Source: an uncultured Anaerobutyricum sp. (GTDB taxonomy: Bacteria; Bacillota; Clostridia; Lachnospirales; Lachnospiraceae). Taken from it: a stretch of 24,108 nucleotides of DNA. Below the pieces are notes generated by a model. That model was not told the DNA's origin, did no database searches, and saw only the letters and a list, made by a program, of their open reading frames with translations. Where the stretch lies: positions 1 through 24,108 of the forward strand of contig NZ_CAKRCF010000044.1 in the NCBI RefSeq assembly GCF_934307085.1, read 5' to 3'. Below, one piece after another: positions 1 to 9,000 of the stretch (within the stretch, counting starts at the first letter, position 1; each line of letters begins with the position of its first letter). The translations under genes and the position numbers were made by a program.

Positions 1-16
1 GTGGAATTTTGACCAT

Positions 17-76
17 AGAAACTTCGCATTCGTTACTGCGAAGTTTCTGCTTTACTGGGCAAAATGGAACGTTTAG
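17..76 (+). repeat. P2 palindromic repeat, copy 1 (hairpin plus conserved tail)
   Basis: A perfect 12-bp stem (17-28 with 37-48, 8-nt loop) is followed by a 29-nt tail at 48-76 that begins TGCTTTACTGGGCA. The same tail recurs on the minus strand at 20889-20917 with 27 of 29 bases identical, again next to a hairpin whose stem differs in sequence. Here it lies just past the 3' end of the minus-strand ATP-grasp gene, so it would be in the 3' end of that transcript. The hairpin has no U-run after it in that direction, so a plain intrinsic terminator is not well supported. Bases 77-189 show nothing else I recognise. Confidence 0.75.
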
Positions 77-189
77 CGCAACAGCTCAAAATAGGAGATG
101 TTTTAGTCTCTCTGTTCAATATTACTTTTGGCAATCCGAGCACAACCTTCTCTACAGCGGCGTCTGTTACCAACTCGACAAATCAGAAG

Positions 190-1371
190 TTATTCCACCG
201 TGATTTCAACCTTATCCATTGCCTCAAACAGCAACTTCTGAGCATCTTCCAAAGTTTTTCCCTTAGTAATGATATGTCCAATACGATGTGGACCTACATG
301 GAATTTATGAACCTCATCGCCTGGTTTGTAGTCAAATTCAACTTCATAAATATCATCATTTGGCTTATTATGGTCAACCTGAGACTTAATGATTCCGTCT
401 TTATCGCTCATGAGAAGGTGACTGGCATTCGGTACGAATGGTTTGTCGAATGTAAAGTGAGGGTCTTCTCCGAGTGCAGTTCTGAGAATCTTTTCGTAGT
501 AGTCAAATCCGTAGTAAATAGATGTTAATTCTGCAAGGCAGGTTGCACCGCAGCGGCCGCCAAGTTCGAGTACATAAGTTTTATTATCTTTTAAGATAAA
601 GTCGGCGTTGATAGCGCAGTTATCAAGCTGCATTGCTTTTACGGCACCGCGAAGCTGTGTCTTGGCGTCTTCGATAACATCTTCGCTTAAGTTATATGGA
701 GCAAAGTGTCCGATTGGAACACCGGTATCGCCGTGGAATACGTAGTCTCCGTGTGGAAGAATGAACTGTACTTCGCCGTTGTATACGAAGGCCTGAGCAC
801 CAAATTCTTCACCTTCTACGAATTCTTCGATTAAGAAGTAATCTTTTCTTGTATTCTCTTTTACATAGTTCATAGCGGAATCAAATTCATCGTAGGAGTC
901 TACACGAGTGATTCCGCGGCTTCCTGAAGAATCCACAGATTTGAAAATGAGTGGAAACTCTAAGCCTTCGATAGTTTTCTTGATGTCTGGATCACTGAAA
1001 AGAACTTTGCGGAAGCGAGCAGTGCGTACACCATATTCTTCGTACTTGGTTTTCATGAGCATCTTATCTACAGCAATCTGAGCTGCTTCATAGGAAAGAC
1101 CGGCAAGTCCCATGGCATCACATACTTTGCCGATAGTGATAACGCATACATCGGTTCCGGTTGTGATGATACCGTCAATCTGTTCTTCTTTTGCGATTTC
1201 GAGAATCTTTTCATCATCGACTGTATTTTCATAGTATACTTTGTCAGCTAATGCAAATCCAGGGTAGTTTCCGGGGATACTGACTACGATAGTGTATAAT
1301 CCTAATTTTTTAGCTGTTTTAATTAAAGGAACCTGGTAGATTCCAGCTCCAAGAATCATAATTTTCTTCAT
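190..1371 (-). CDS. ATP-grasp domain carboxylate-amine ligase-like protein
   Basis: A 393-residue cytoplasmic protein. The N-terminus (MKKIMILGAG) is a nucleotide-fold pre-ATP-grasp domain as in PurK/PurT/carbamoyl-phosphate-synthase-like proteins. The central ATP-grasp fold shows the nucleotide-binding Lys in LIFKSVDSSGSRG, the EEFVEGEEFGAQ strand and the metal-binding NADF..LELGGR segment. Such enzymes form an acyl-phosphate and join a carboxylate to an amine or thiol. I chose the ATG at 1371 because AGGAGGG sits just upstream; an ATG 19 codons earlier has no such site. It is the last gene of a minus-strand set after an aminotransferase that makes an amino sugar and a lipid-carrier glycosyltransferase, so acylation or aminoacylation of that amino sugar is a reasonable inference. 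The substrate cannot be read from sequence. Confidence 0.85.
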   Translation of the reverse strand: MKKIMILGAGIYQVPLIKTAKKLGLYTIVVSIPGNYPGFALADKVYYENTVDDEKILEIAKEEQIDGIITTGTDVCVITIGKVCDAMGLAGLSYEAAQIAVDKMLMKTKYEEYGVRTARFRKVLFSDPDIKKTIEGLEFPLIFKSVDSSGSRGITRVDSYDEFDSAMNYVKENTRKDYFLIEEFVEGEEFGAQAFVYNGEVQFILPHGDYVFHGDTGVPIGHFAPYNLSEDVIEDAKTQLRGAVKAMQLDNCAINADFILKDNKTYVLELGGRCGATCLAELTSIYYGFDYYEKILRTALGEDPHFTFDKPFVPNASHLLMSDKDGIIKSQVDHNKPNDDIYEVEFDYKPGDEVHKFHVGPHRIGHIITKGKTLEDAQKLLFEAMDKVEITVE

Positions 1372-1418
1372 GATGATAGTCCCTCCTGATAGATTATGAT
1401 TATAGTGGTTATGAATGT

Positions 1419-1493
1419 AACTGTTCAACCTATACGCAAATTTTTATATAAATGATACAACACACTAGATGGTATGTGTTTGGTTGAACAGTT
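1419..1493 (-). other. 12-bp inverted repeat between glycosyltransferase and ATP-grasp genes
   Basis: AACTGTTCAACC at 1419-1430 is matched by its exact complement at 1482-1493, enclosing 51 AT-rich bases that contain a smaller hairpin (AACACA 1459-1464 with TGTGTT 1475-1480). It fills most of the 143-nt gap between the two genes and lies before the ATP-grasp ribosome site. It may be an attenuator, a processing site or a stabilising hairpin. There is no U-run and no clear promoter, so the role is open. Confidence 0.6.
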
Positions 1494-1514
1494 GTAGAAT
1501 AGCATTCTTGAAAT

Positions 1515-2594
1515 TTAGTTTGTTGTAGAATTTTCTGATACAGAAGAATTATTTGTATCAGAAATATTCGTAGTTTTTTCTATGTTAGAATTAGAATTAC
1601 TGATAGCAGTACTATCTTTTCCAACAGTGGTGGCAGTAGTTCCGGATGTTGGAGTAATATTTGCACTATTTTGTGTAATTACTTCCCGAACAACAAACTG
1701 TGGCTGCTTGTTCATTCCAAGGAACATTCTGCCAAGATATTCTCCAATAGTTCCCATAAATAACATAATGAGTCCGGAGAAAAAGCAGATGGCACACATC
1801 ATGGAAGGCCAGCCAAGTGCCATGGCAGGGTTTACGAGCTTACGGATAACGATTGCCAGCGCACCAAGAATACTTAATATAGAGAAGAAGTATCCGCAAT
1901 AAGTGGACAAGCGCAGTGGGACAACGGAGTATCCCATAATATTGGAGTAGAGCTGGATAAGCTTCTTTAAAGTGTAGCCAGATTGTCCGACTTCACGTTC
2001 GAAATGCTTAATTGGCACGCAGCTTATGTTGCGGGTTGTACGCAGGAATAAACCCTGTAAATGTGTGTAAGGACTCTCATACTGAATGACATAGTCTCTT
2101 ACAAACTTGCGGATAACCCAGTAGCTGGATGTCTTCATATCTTTTGGCTTACCGATAAGAATGCGGACAGTAAGGTAATTTAAGTAGCTTCCGAAATTAC
2201 GGAATGCGGAATGTTTTTTATCCGGGTAATAGCCGTAGACGATGTCATATCCTTTTTCAATTTCTTCCAGGAGAAAATGTAACTGGGAAGGATGTGTCTG
2301 CATATCATCATCCATTGCGATTAAAAGATCGCCCTGTGCGTAGTTAAGTCCTGCCATAACAGCGTTATGCTGTCCGGAGTTCTTTGCGAGAGAGATTGCT
2401 TTTACAAATGGATAGTCGGCTGCCAGTGCTTTTAATTCTCGTAAAGTTGCCCCATCATCTGGGGAATAGTCATCTACAAGAATAAATTCATATTCTGATT
2501 TCCCTAAACGGTCAAGTTCAGCACTGGTAAGTTCTACAACTTCACGGATAGTACGTGAAGATTTATAACAAGGTATAATAATCGAGTGTAACAC
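1515..2594 (-). CDS. Family 2 glycosyltransferase, polyprenyl-phosphate sugar transferase type (ArnC/CsbB/DPM1-like)
   Basis: A 359-residue membrane-anchored enzyme predicted to move a sugar from a nucleotide donor to undecaprenyl phosphate on the cytoplasmic face. The GT-A domain (residues 1-220) opens with SIIIPCYKSS, has the VDD pair at 40-42, KNSGQHNA at 71-78 and the metal-binding DDD at 95-97. Two hydrophobic helices follow at about 231-255 and 265-290, as in ArnC, GtrB and CsbB. The last 50 or so residues are an unusual Ser/Thr/Asn-rich tail with no fold visible. The start is GTG at 2594, seven bases after AGGAGG. It follows wecE by 26 bases, so it is almost certainly co-transcribed. 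The sugar is probably the product of that aminotransferase. Confidence 0.88.
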   Translation of the reverse strand: MLHSIIIPCYKSSRTIREVVELTSAELDRLGKSEYEFILVDDYSPDDGATLRELKALAADYPFVKAISLAKNSGQHNAVMAGLNYAQGDLLIAMDDDMQTHPSQLHFLLEEIEKGYDIVYGYYPDKKHSAFRNFGSYLNYLTVRILIGKPKDMKTSSYWVIRKFVRDYVIQYESPYTHLQGLFLRTTRNISCVPIKHFEREVGQSGYTLKKLIQLYSNIMGYSVVPLRLSTYCGYFFSILSILGALAIVIRKLVNPAMALGWPSMMCAICFFSGLIMLFMGTIGEYLGRMFLGMNKQPQFVVREVITQNSANITPTSGTTATTVGKDSTAISNSNSNIEKTTNISDTNNSSVSENSTTN

Positions 2595-2620
2595 GAGCTT
2601 GCCTCCTGAGTAGCTAAAAA

Positions 2621-3751
2621 TTATTTTGAATAAAATTCCTTAATCTTTTCACAAACAGTCAGAACTTTCTCTTTTTCTAATCCATAATAAAGTGGAAGAC
2701 GAAGAAGGCGCTCGCTCTCTTTTGTTGTGTACTTATCTTCTCCATGGAAACGTCCATATTTCTGTCCGGCTGGTGCTCCGTGGAGAGGAATGTAATGGAA
2801 TACAGAGGAAATCTCATTCTCTTTTAAATATTTGATTAAAGCACTGCGTTCTTCTAAATCTTTTGCCTTGATATAGAACATATGGGCATTATGCACACAA
2901 CCTTCAGGAATAACAGGAAGTTCGATATGTCCGGCTTCTTTTAAAGGAGTAAGATTTTCGTAGTATGTGTTCCATGTGTTCATACGGTCATCATAAATCT
3001 TATCGGCAACTTCTAACTGCGCATAAAGGTAAGCAGCATTCATATCACTTGGAAGATAGGAAGAACCAGCCTCTACCCATGTATATTTGTCAATCTGACC
3101 GCGGAAGAACTTGCTTCTGTTTGTACCTTTTTCACGGATGATTTCGGCATCCTCGATATTCTCTTCATCACGGATTAAAAGGCAACCACCTTCACCCATA
3201 CTGTAGTTCTTTGTCTCATGGAAACTAAAGCAGCCGTAATCACCGATTGTTCCAAGTGCCTGTCCTTTGTAAGAAGACATAACACCCTGTGCAGCATCCT
3301 CAATAACGAGAAGATTGTGGCGCTTTGCGATATCCATGATGGTATCCATCTCACAGGAAACACCGGCATAATGTACAGGAACGATAGCCTTTGTCTTATC
3401 TGTGATGGCATCTTCGATTAATGTTTCGTCGATGTTCATTGTGTCAGGTCGGATATCTACAAAAACAGCCGTTGCACCACGAAGAACGAAAGCGTCTGCA
3501 GTAGAAACGAAAGTATAAGATGGCATGATAACTTCATCACCTGGCTTGATGTCAGCAAGAAGAGCGGACATCTCTGTAGCATGTGTACAGGAAGTTGTTA
3601 AAAGAGCTTTGGCAGTGCCGGTTTTTTCTTCAATCCACTGGTTACACTTTTTAGTAAATTCTCCATCACCACTGATCTTGTGATTCTGGATAGCTTTTGT
3701 CATGTATTCGGTTTCCTTTCCCGTAAACGGGGGAATATTAAAGTTAATCAT
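2621..3751 (-). CDS. wecE: dTDP-4-amino-4,6-dideoxygalactose transaminase (WecE/RffA type)
   Basis: A 376-residue PLP enzyme of the DegT/DnrJ/EryC1 class. In the WecE/RffA family the reaction is glutamate-dependent amination of dTDP-4-keto-6-deoxyglucose to dTDP-4-amino-4,6-dideoxygalactose (dTDP-Fuc4N). Long segments match WecE as I know it: GDEVIMPSYTFVSTA, RPDTMNIDETLIE, VPVHYAGVSCEMDTIM and the PLP-lysine motif FHETKNYS with Lys181, the same position as in the E. coli enzyme. Length is normal and no key residue is missing. The start is supported by AAGGAA upstream. It is first in a minus-strand set with a lipid-carrier glycosyltransferase and an ATP-grasp ligase. The genes making dTDP-4-keto-6-deoxyglucose are not in the window. 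Confidence 0.93.
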   Translation of the reverse strand: MINFNIPPFTGKETEYMTKAIQNHKISGDGEFTKKCNQWIEEKTGTAKALLTTSCTHATEMSALLADIKPGDEVIMPSYTFVSTADAFVLRGATAVFVDIRPDTMNIDETLIEDAITDKTKAIVPVHYAGVSCEMDTIMDIAKRHNLLVIEDAAQGVMSSYKGQALGTIGDYGCFSFHETKNYSMGEGGCLLIRDEENIEDAEIIREKGTNRSKFFRGQIDKYTWVEAGSSYLPSDMNAAYLYAQLEVADKIYDDRMNTWNTYYENLTPLKEAGHIELPVIPEGCVHNAHMFYIKAKDLEERSALIKYLKENEISSVFHYIPLHGAPAGQKYGRFHGEDKYTTKESERLLRLPLYYGLEKEKVLTVCEKIKEFYSK

Positions 3752-3830
3752 ATAAATTCCTTCTTTATAAAATAATATAAATAAGTTAACAGTGACGATA
3801 TACGATGTATGAATCGCATATTTTCATATC

Positions 3831-3859
3831 ATTATAGCAAAAATCAGGATAATTGTATA
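3831..3859 (-). promoter_or_regulatory. Probable sigma-A promoter for the wecE set
   Basis: On the minus strand TATACA (3854-3859) and a perfect TATAAT (3831-3836) are 17 bases apart, giving a leader of about 75 nt before wecE. The -35 matches consensus at four of six positions. Confidence 0.55.
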
Positions 3860-3938
3860 GTGAGAGGAGAGGAAATTTGAACAATTTCTTCCATTTATAA
3901 GGGCGAAAATATCAGGAAATTTTCAGGGGGTGCATTTC

Positions 3939-3967
3939 TTGACGGGGGTTTTATTTAATTATATAAT
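3939..3967 (+). promoter_or_regulatory. Strong sigma-A promoter for the L,D-transpeptidase
   Basis: TTGACG (3939-3944), a 17-base spacer and TATAAT (3962-3967) are near consensus. The transcript would start near 3974 and carry a leader of about 100 nt. The promoter is divergent from the wecE promoter, about 80 bases away. Confidence 0.75.
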
Positions 3968-4022
3968 GAAAAAAGGATTTTTTTACAAAAAAGCAACTAG
4001 TACAAAATTTACGACATATTTA

Positions 4023-4055
4023 TAGTGTAATGTATAATTGTAGTGTAATGTATAA
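4023..4055 (+). repeat. Two 15-bp direct repeats in the transpeptidase leader
   Basis: TAGTGTAATGTATAA occurs at 4023-4037 and again at 4041-4055, an 18-bp period, ending just before the ribosome site AGGGAGG. The spacing is under two helical turns. It could be a paired operator, a duplicated -10 region (each copy holds TATAA) or chance slippage. Confidence 0.7.
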
Positions 4056-4072
4056 CGAATAGGGAGGTAAAA

Positions 4073-5809
4073 ATGAGCAAGAAATATATTAGTATCTTGG
4101 CGTTGTTTGTGTTATGTTTTTCTTTTGTCTTTGCAGGGAAGAACGCTATGGCTGCAACAACTCCGCAGGAAACAAGTGTAAGCAGTATTGCGTATGTAGA
4201 TGATACAGGAAGATTAGTACTTAAGTTCGCTGATTTTTCGGATGGTGGTTATACATATGCCGTAACAGAGGAAAGCAGTGGAGAGAAGACGAATTCAGGT
4301 GAGTTAGCATCAAAGAAGGGTGTTCTTACAGTAAGTCTTGGACAGTCTTATTCACAGAAATCATATTATCAGCTTGTTCTTACAAGTAAGGATAATACAA
4401 AGAAGCTGACGGTACATTATTATACAGGAAAGATTCTTTCTGCATATTCCATCAAACAGAATACAGATGATTCAGTAAAAGCTTCCTGGACTGCTTCTGA
4501 CAGTAAGACGTATACAGGATATACTCTTGGAATGTATCTTGGTGTGAACGCTACAGCACAGTATAAGAAATTGTCTGTCGGGGCAACAGCGGCTTCAACA
4601 TCGATTGCTGCCTCTTCTTTAAAGAATGCGAAGTATTATACATATCTGATTGGGTATACCTCTGTTACAAAGAATAATACAAAGGTAACGTATTATGGAC
4701 AGGGATTACTTAAGAATCTTGATTATGTAAAGAAACCTGCCAAGGTAAAGGGTGTAAAAGTTGTACCGAATGCAAATGCAGCTAAGGTATCCTGGAATGC
4801 AGTAAGTAATGCTTCTTACTATACTGTTTATAAGAGCACAAAGTCTGCGTCTGGTTATAAAGCGGTTAAGAAGTGTACAGGAACATCTTTAAATGTAACA
4901 GGATTAACTGGTGGAAAGAAATACTATTTCAAAGTGGCAGCTGCTTCTCAGGCAGGTGGTAAGACAGTATCCGGAGCACAGTCCGCTGCAGTTTCAGCTA
5001 GTATTCCGGTAGTTGCCGGTCAGGTAAAGAACGTAAAGCTGACATTTGACTCCAAGAAGAATCTTGCCATTACATGGTCAAGAACAGCAAAGGCAACCAG
5101 CTATCATATTTATTACAAAAAGGCTACAGCCTCCAAATATAAGCTTCTGATAAAGACAAAACAGAACACGTACAGTCTTGCGAAGCTTAAGGCAGATACA
5201 AAGTATAACGTTAAGGTTCAGGCTGTTACCAGAATTGGAAGTAAAGTATATTTAAGCAGTCAGGAGTCCAAAGTTATAACGGTAACTCCAAGACAGTACA
5301 AAGAGCAGAATTATAATAAGCTGCTTGCCAGTCAGGTAAGAAGTATTGGATATGTCGGTAATAAATGTATTTACACAACAAAGAAGTATTCTAAAGAAGT
5401 AAAGATAGCTTTTGTAAACTACAAAAAGTATTCCAGTAAGACAAAGTATCTGATTTGGATTAGTCATTATACGCAGCAGGTAACTATTTTTGAGGGAAGT
5501 AAAGGTAACTGGAAGCCGATTCGTACGTTTATTTGTGCAACAGGAACAGCAAAGAATCATTCTCCAAAAGGAGTTTTTAAGATTACTTACAAGGAAAAAG
5601 GCTGGTTTTACACGAGTACAAAGGAATTATATGTAACGCATTATAAGGGAAGAAATTCTTTCCATACCCGCCCATTATGGAACAATGGTTCTGTACAGAA
5701 TCCAACAATTGGTAAGCCGGCTTCTCATGGATGTGTTCGATGCTACAATCAGGATGCGAAGTATATTTATGATAATATGCCAATTGGGACAACGGTAGTT
5801 TCTTATTAA
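4073..5809 (+). CDS. Secreted L,D-transpeptidase (YkuD domain) with FnIII-like repeats
   Basis: A 578-residue exported protein. Residues 1-28 form a signal peptide (KK, hydrophobic core, then AMA as likely cleavage site). Two fibronectin-III-like domains are visible at about 224-310 and 315-405, each with the pattern VKGVKV/VKNVKL, SW/TW, YYTVYKS/YHIYYKK and GKKYYFKV/DTKYNVKV. The C-terminal third is a YkuD catalytic domain ending in ASHGCVRC with nucleophile Cys554 and His531 upstream. YkuD enzymes make 3-3 cross-links in peptidoglycan or attach proteins to it. Single gene with its own promoter; the next gene also has a promoter. The FnIII domains probably position it in the wall. Family assignment is firm; the exact substrate is not. 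Confidence 0.92.
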   Translation: MSKKYISILALFVLCFSFVFAGKNAMAATTPQETSVSSIAYVDDTGRLVLKFADFSDGGYTYAVTEESSGEKTNSGELASKKGVLTVSLGQSYSQKSYYQLVLTSKDNTKKLTVHYYTGKILSAYSIKQNTDDSVKASWTASDSKTYTGYTLGMYLGVNATAQYKKLSVGATAASTSIAASSLKNAKYYTYLIGYTSVTKNNTKVTYYGQGLLKNLDYVKKPAKVKGVKVVPNANAAKVSWNAVSNASYYTVYKSTKSASGYKAVKKCTGTSLNVTGLTGGKKYYFKVAAASQAGGKTVSGAQSAAVSASIPVVAGQVKNVKLTFDSKKNLAITWSRTAKATSYHIYYKKATASKYKLLIKTKQNTYSLAKLKADTKYNVKVQAVTRIGSKVYLSSQESKVITVTPRQYKEQNYNKLLASQVRSIGYVGNKCIYTTKKYSKEVKIAFVNYKKYSSKTKYLIWISHYTQQVTIFEGSKGNWKPIRTFICATGTAKNHSPKGVFKITYKEKGWFYTSTKELYVTHYKGRNSFHTRPLWNNGSVQNPTIGKPASHGCVRCYNQDAKYIYDNMPIGTTVVSY

Positions 5810-5967
5810 TTCATGAGTAAGATTGGAACATATACTGTCTGAAATCTAAAACGGGTACAATAAGTTATCAGGTTAGCTTTGATTTTGATAAGGTGGAAAT
5901 ACATATTGCCTGAAGTTATTGTGACAGAATTTATAACTGATAAATATATAAAGATAATGTAATTACT

Positions 5968-6017
5968 ATGCTCTTCTTCATATCAGAGACAGAATGTTCT
6001 GACATGGGGAAGAGCAT
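5968..6017 (+). terminator. 20-bp imperfect hairpin after the transpeptidase gene
   Basis: Bases 5968-5987 pair with 5998-6017 with one mismatch and a few G-U pairs, around a 10-nt loop; the base of the stem is ATGCTCTTC with GAAGAGCAT. Only a weak T-rich stretch follows (ATTTGTATGTGTT). It sits between the transpeptidase stop and the yfhO promoter, where a terminator would be expected. The rest of 5810-5967 shows nothing recognisable. Confidence 0.5.
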
Positions 6018-6028
6018 ATTTGTATGTG

Positions 6029-6057
6029 TTGCAAATTTAGGGACAATGACGTACAAT
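6029..6057 (+). promoter_or_regulatory. Probable sigma-A promoter for the yfhO operon
   Basis: TTGCAA (6029-6034) and TACAAT (6052-6057) are separated by 17 bases. Transcription would start near 6064, which argues against the GTG at 6066 as a start codon and supports the ATG at 6090. Confidence 0.6.
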
Positions 6058-6089
6058 ATTCATAGGTGATAAAACAGGAGGATTATAAA

Positions 6090-9000
6090 ATGTCTATAAA
6101 AGGGAAAAATGGAACTTCAAAACGCGAAGTTTTTTCCAGAGAGCTTATAGTAGCTTTCTATGGTGTATTTTTGATTATGACGATGCTGTGTCATAAGTTT
6201 GAGGAAGTATCTATTGTGCATATACTTACTCGCATGACGCAGATTGTGTATGTATCAGGAATCTTTTTTGCTGTCGGATATTATATACAGGTACAGAGTG
6301 AAAAAGGGGAAGACTTTAGGGGGAATATGTTGCGAAATGCAGCATATAGTCTTGGTTTATATGGTGCGTTGGGAGTTCTTTATGAGGTTGTAATAGAACA
6401 TATTGATCTTTTTAATGCGATAAGACATTTTATTACATTCATAAAGATTTTTAAGATTTCAACGGTATTCTTATCAGTAAGTATTTTGTTTCTTTTATCT
6501 GCTTATTTGTGGGATTTGATGAAAGAATGGCTGGAAAGACCAGTTATTATTTTATTGATATGTGCGGTTGCCTTTTTGTTTGTTTTTCTTCCAAAAGGAA
6601 TCATTGGCTATGGACTGATTGGAACATTAGTTGGTGGGGATAACACTAGTGCGGTTGCAATAGCGCCCCAGTTGTTTGTATTTTTCTGGGGAGTTTTTTG
6701 TGCCAGAGACAGGCAGAATACCTTCCTTGTAAAGAAGAATCTTATAATAGCAGCAATTTCTTTTGTCCTTGCAGGAATATTTGCTGTTTTACACATAAAG
6801 GCAGCCTGTTTTGTTTTTCTTGGAATGTTTGCGGCATTTATAGCAGTTAATGTATGTGTTCCGTTTCTGGGAATTTATAAAGCAGCAGAGGAAGCGGTAG
6901 TTCAGACTGGGGTAACAGTGTGGAAGAAAATTACAACACCAGCTTCGAAAGATGGTGTAGAGAATGGACATTCTATTCTTAGGTATTTTATTGGATATAC
7001 ATTACTTTTCCTTGTTATGATAGTACTTATCTTCCTTCCATATAAATTACAGGGCAAGACGTTAATCTGGGAGGCAGATGGACTTGGACAGTATGTTCCA
7101 AAGGTATATCGCTTTATTCAGTATATTCCAGAGATTCTTAAAGATATTTTCAGTGGGAACTTTGATTTTAGACAGTATGACTTTACGACAGGTCTTGGAG
7201 CGACGGTAGCAATCAGTTATGATCCGATTTATTGGTTGTATTTATTGTTCTCTGCCGATCATATAGAAAAAGTATATAGTATTCTTATTATAATGAGATA
7301 TTTTCTTGCCGGTCTTAGTATGTCCTGTCTGGTATTGTATTTTAAAAAGTCTCATTTTGCAGCATATACAGCAAGTATTGTTTATGCATTTTCTGGTTAT
7401 GCGATTTATGCAGGAACCAAGCATGGACAGTTCCTTACTCCAATGATTTTATTACCGGTGTTAGTTGTGGCAATGGAACGGCTTGTTCGAAGCAGAAAGT
7501 GGTATATGCTTACTGTTTTAGTAGCGGTATCATTGTTGTGTTCCTATTACTTCCTTTATATGAATACAATTGCGCTGGGATCTTATTTCATTTTAAGAAT
7601 TGTATGTACGAAGGAATACAGGAGCTGGAAGATATTTTTTGAGAGAGGATTTATTATCGTAGGAAGTTATATTTTAGGCGCTTCTATAGGTATTATTTCT
7701 CTGTTTACCTCTTTTGGAAGTTATATGGGTTCAAGCCGGAGTGGAGGAGCGAAACTAAGCTCTTTCCTGAGTACAACTCCGTTATTTTATCGTACGGAGT
7801 GGCTTGTAGACTTTTTTACAAGTTATATTTCAGATGCTTTTACACCAGGTTTGTGGCTTAAACTTGGATTTGCTCCGATTGCAATGTTTGCGATTGTAGT
7901 ATTGTTTACAAGAAAGAATCGAAAGGAACTTCGTTGGTTATTTGTAATATTTACGGCATGTTGCTTTTTCCCTATATGTGGATATATTTTCAGTGGATTT
8001 AGTAATGTAAATAATCGATGGTGTTATATATATGCTGCTGTTGTTGCATTTATACTTGCTGAGAGTCTGGATAAAATGCATGATCTGACAGGAAAAGAAC
8101 TGGGAATCATGACTGCCATTACAGGAATGTATGGTTTAATAACTGTATTTTCAGATAAGCTGTATGTAGCAAGTATATATGGAGCTTTCTCTCTTTTGGC
8201 AATGACACTTGTGGTAGTTTTTCTGATGAACAGTGACAGGATTGCTATTTCAAAAAGACAGTTCAGAGCAGCTATTTTAGGAATAACAGTTCTGACAATA
8301 TTTCTGAATGCGAGATGGTTCATTACTTCTGGAAGTGGGGATAATACTCATCTGAATACGTATGTTTCAGTTGGAGATTCGAAGAAAGAGATATCTGACA
8401 CTGCTTTAAAAAATCTTGATAAAGTACCTGGAATAGAAAATGAAGATTTTTATAGAAGTACGAATCTGGTTACAACAGGAGATCTTCGATCTTCAAGTAT
8501 GCTTTATGGATACAATGATGTGTCGATTTTTAGTAGTACGTTAAATGGCGGTGTTGTAAATTATAATAATGCTATGGGAAACTGTCGCTGGAACATTGTA
8601 AGTATTTATGATTATAATTTCCGAACGTATCTGAATACTCTTGCCAGTGTAAAGTATTTAGGAGTTAAAAAGGATAATAAAGCAACGATTCCATATGGAT
8701 ATACCAAGGTTCAGGAAACAAAGAATAAAAAATATTCTATTTATGAAAATAAATATGCTCTTCCGTTGGGATATACTTACGATAAGATAGTAAGTGTGGA
8801 TACAGTAGATAAGTATTCTGCAGCCGAAAAGCAGGATATTTCGATGCTTGCAGCAATTGTGGAAGACAAGGATATGAAGAAAAACAGTAATATTACAGTA
8901 GCGGATAAACTGCCGGCAACAGCTAAAAAGATAAAGATTAAGAAGATGAAGCTAGATGGTGTTTCTATCGATGGGGATACGATAAAGATTGAAAAACCGG

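Noticed and set aside
64..528. 154-codon plus-strand open frame at the left edge
   Set aside because: It runs antisense through the ATP-grasp gene, has no family features and no ribosome site.
6066..6089. GTG start eight codons upstream for the YfhO protein
   Set aside because: It would place the start within two bases of the predicted transcript start and inside the region before AGGAGG; the ATG at 6090 is better placed.
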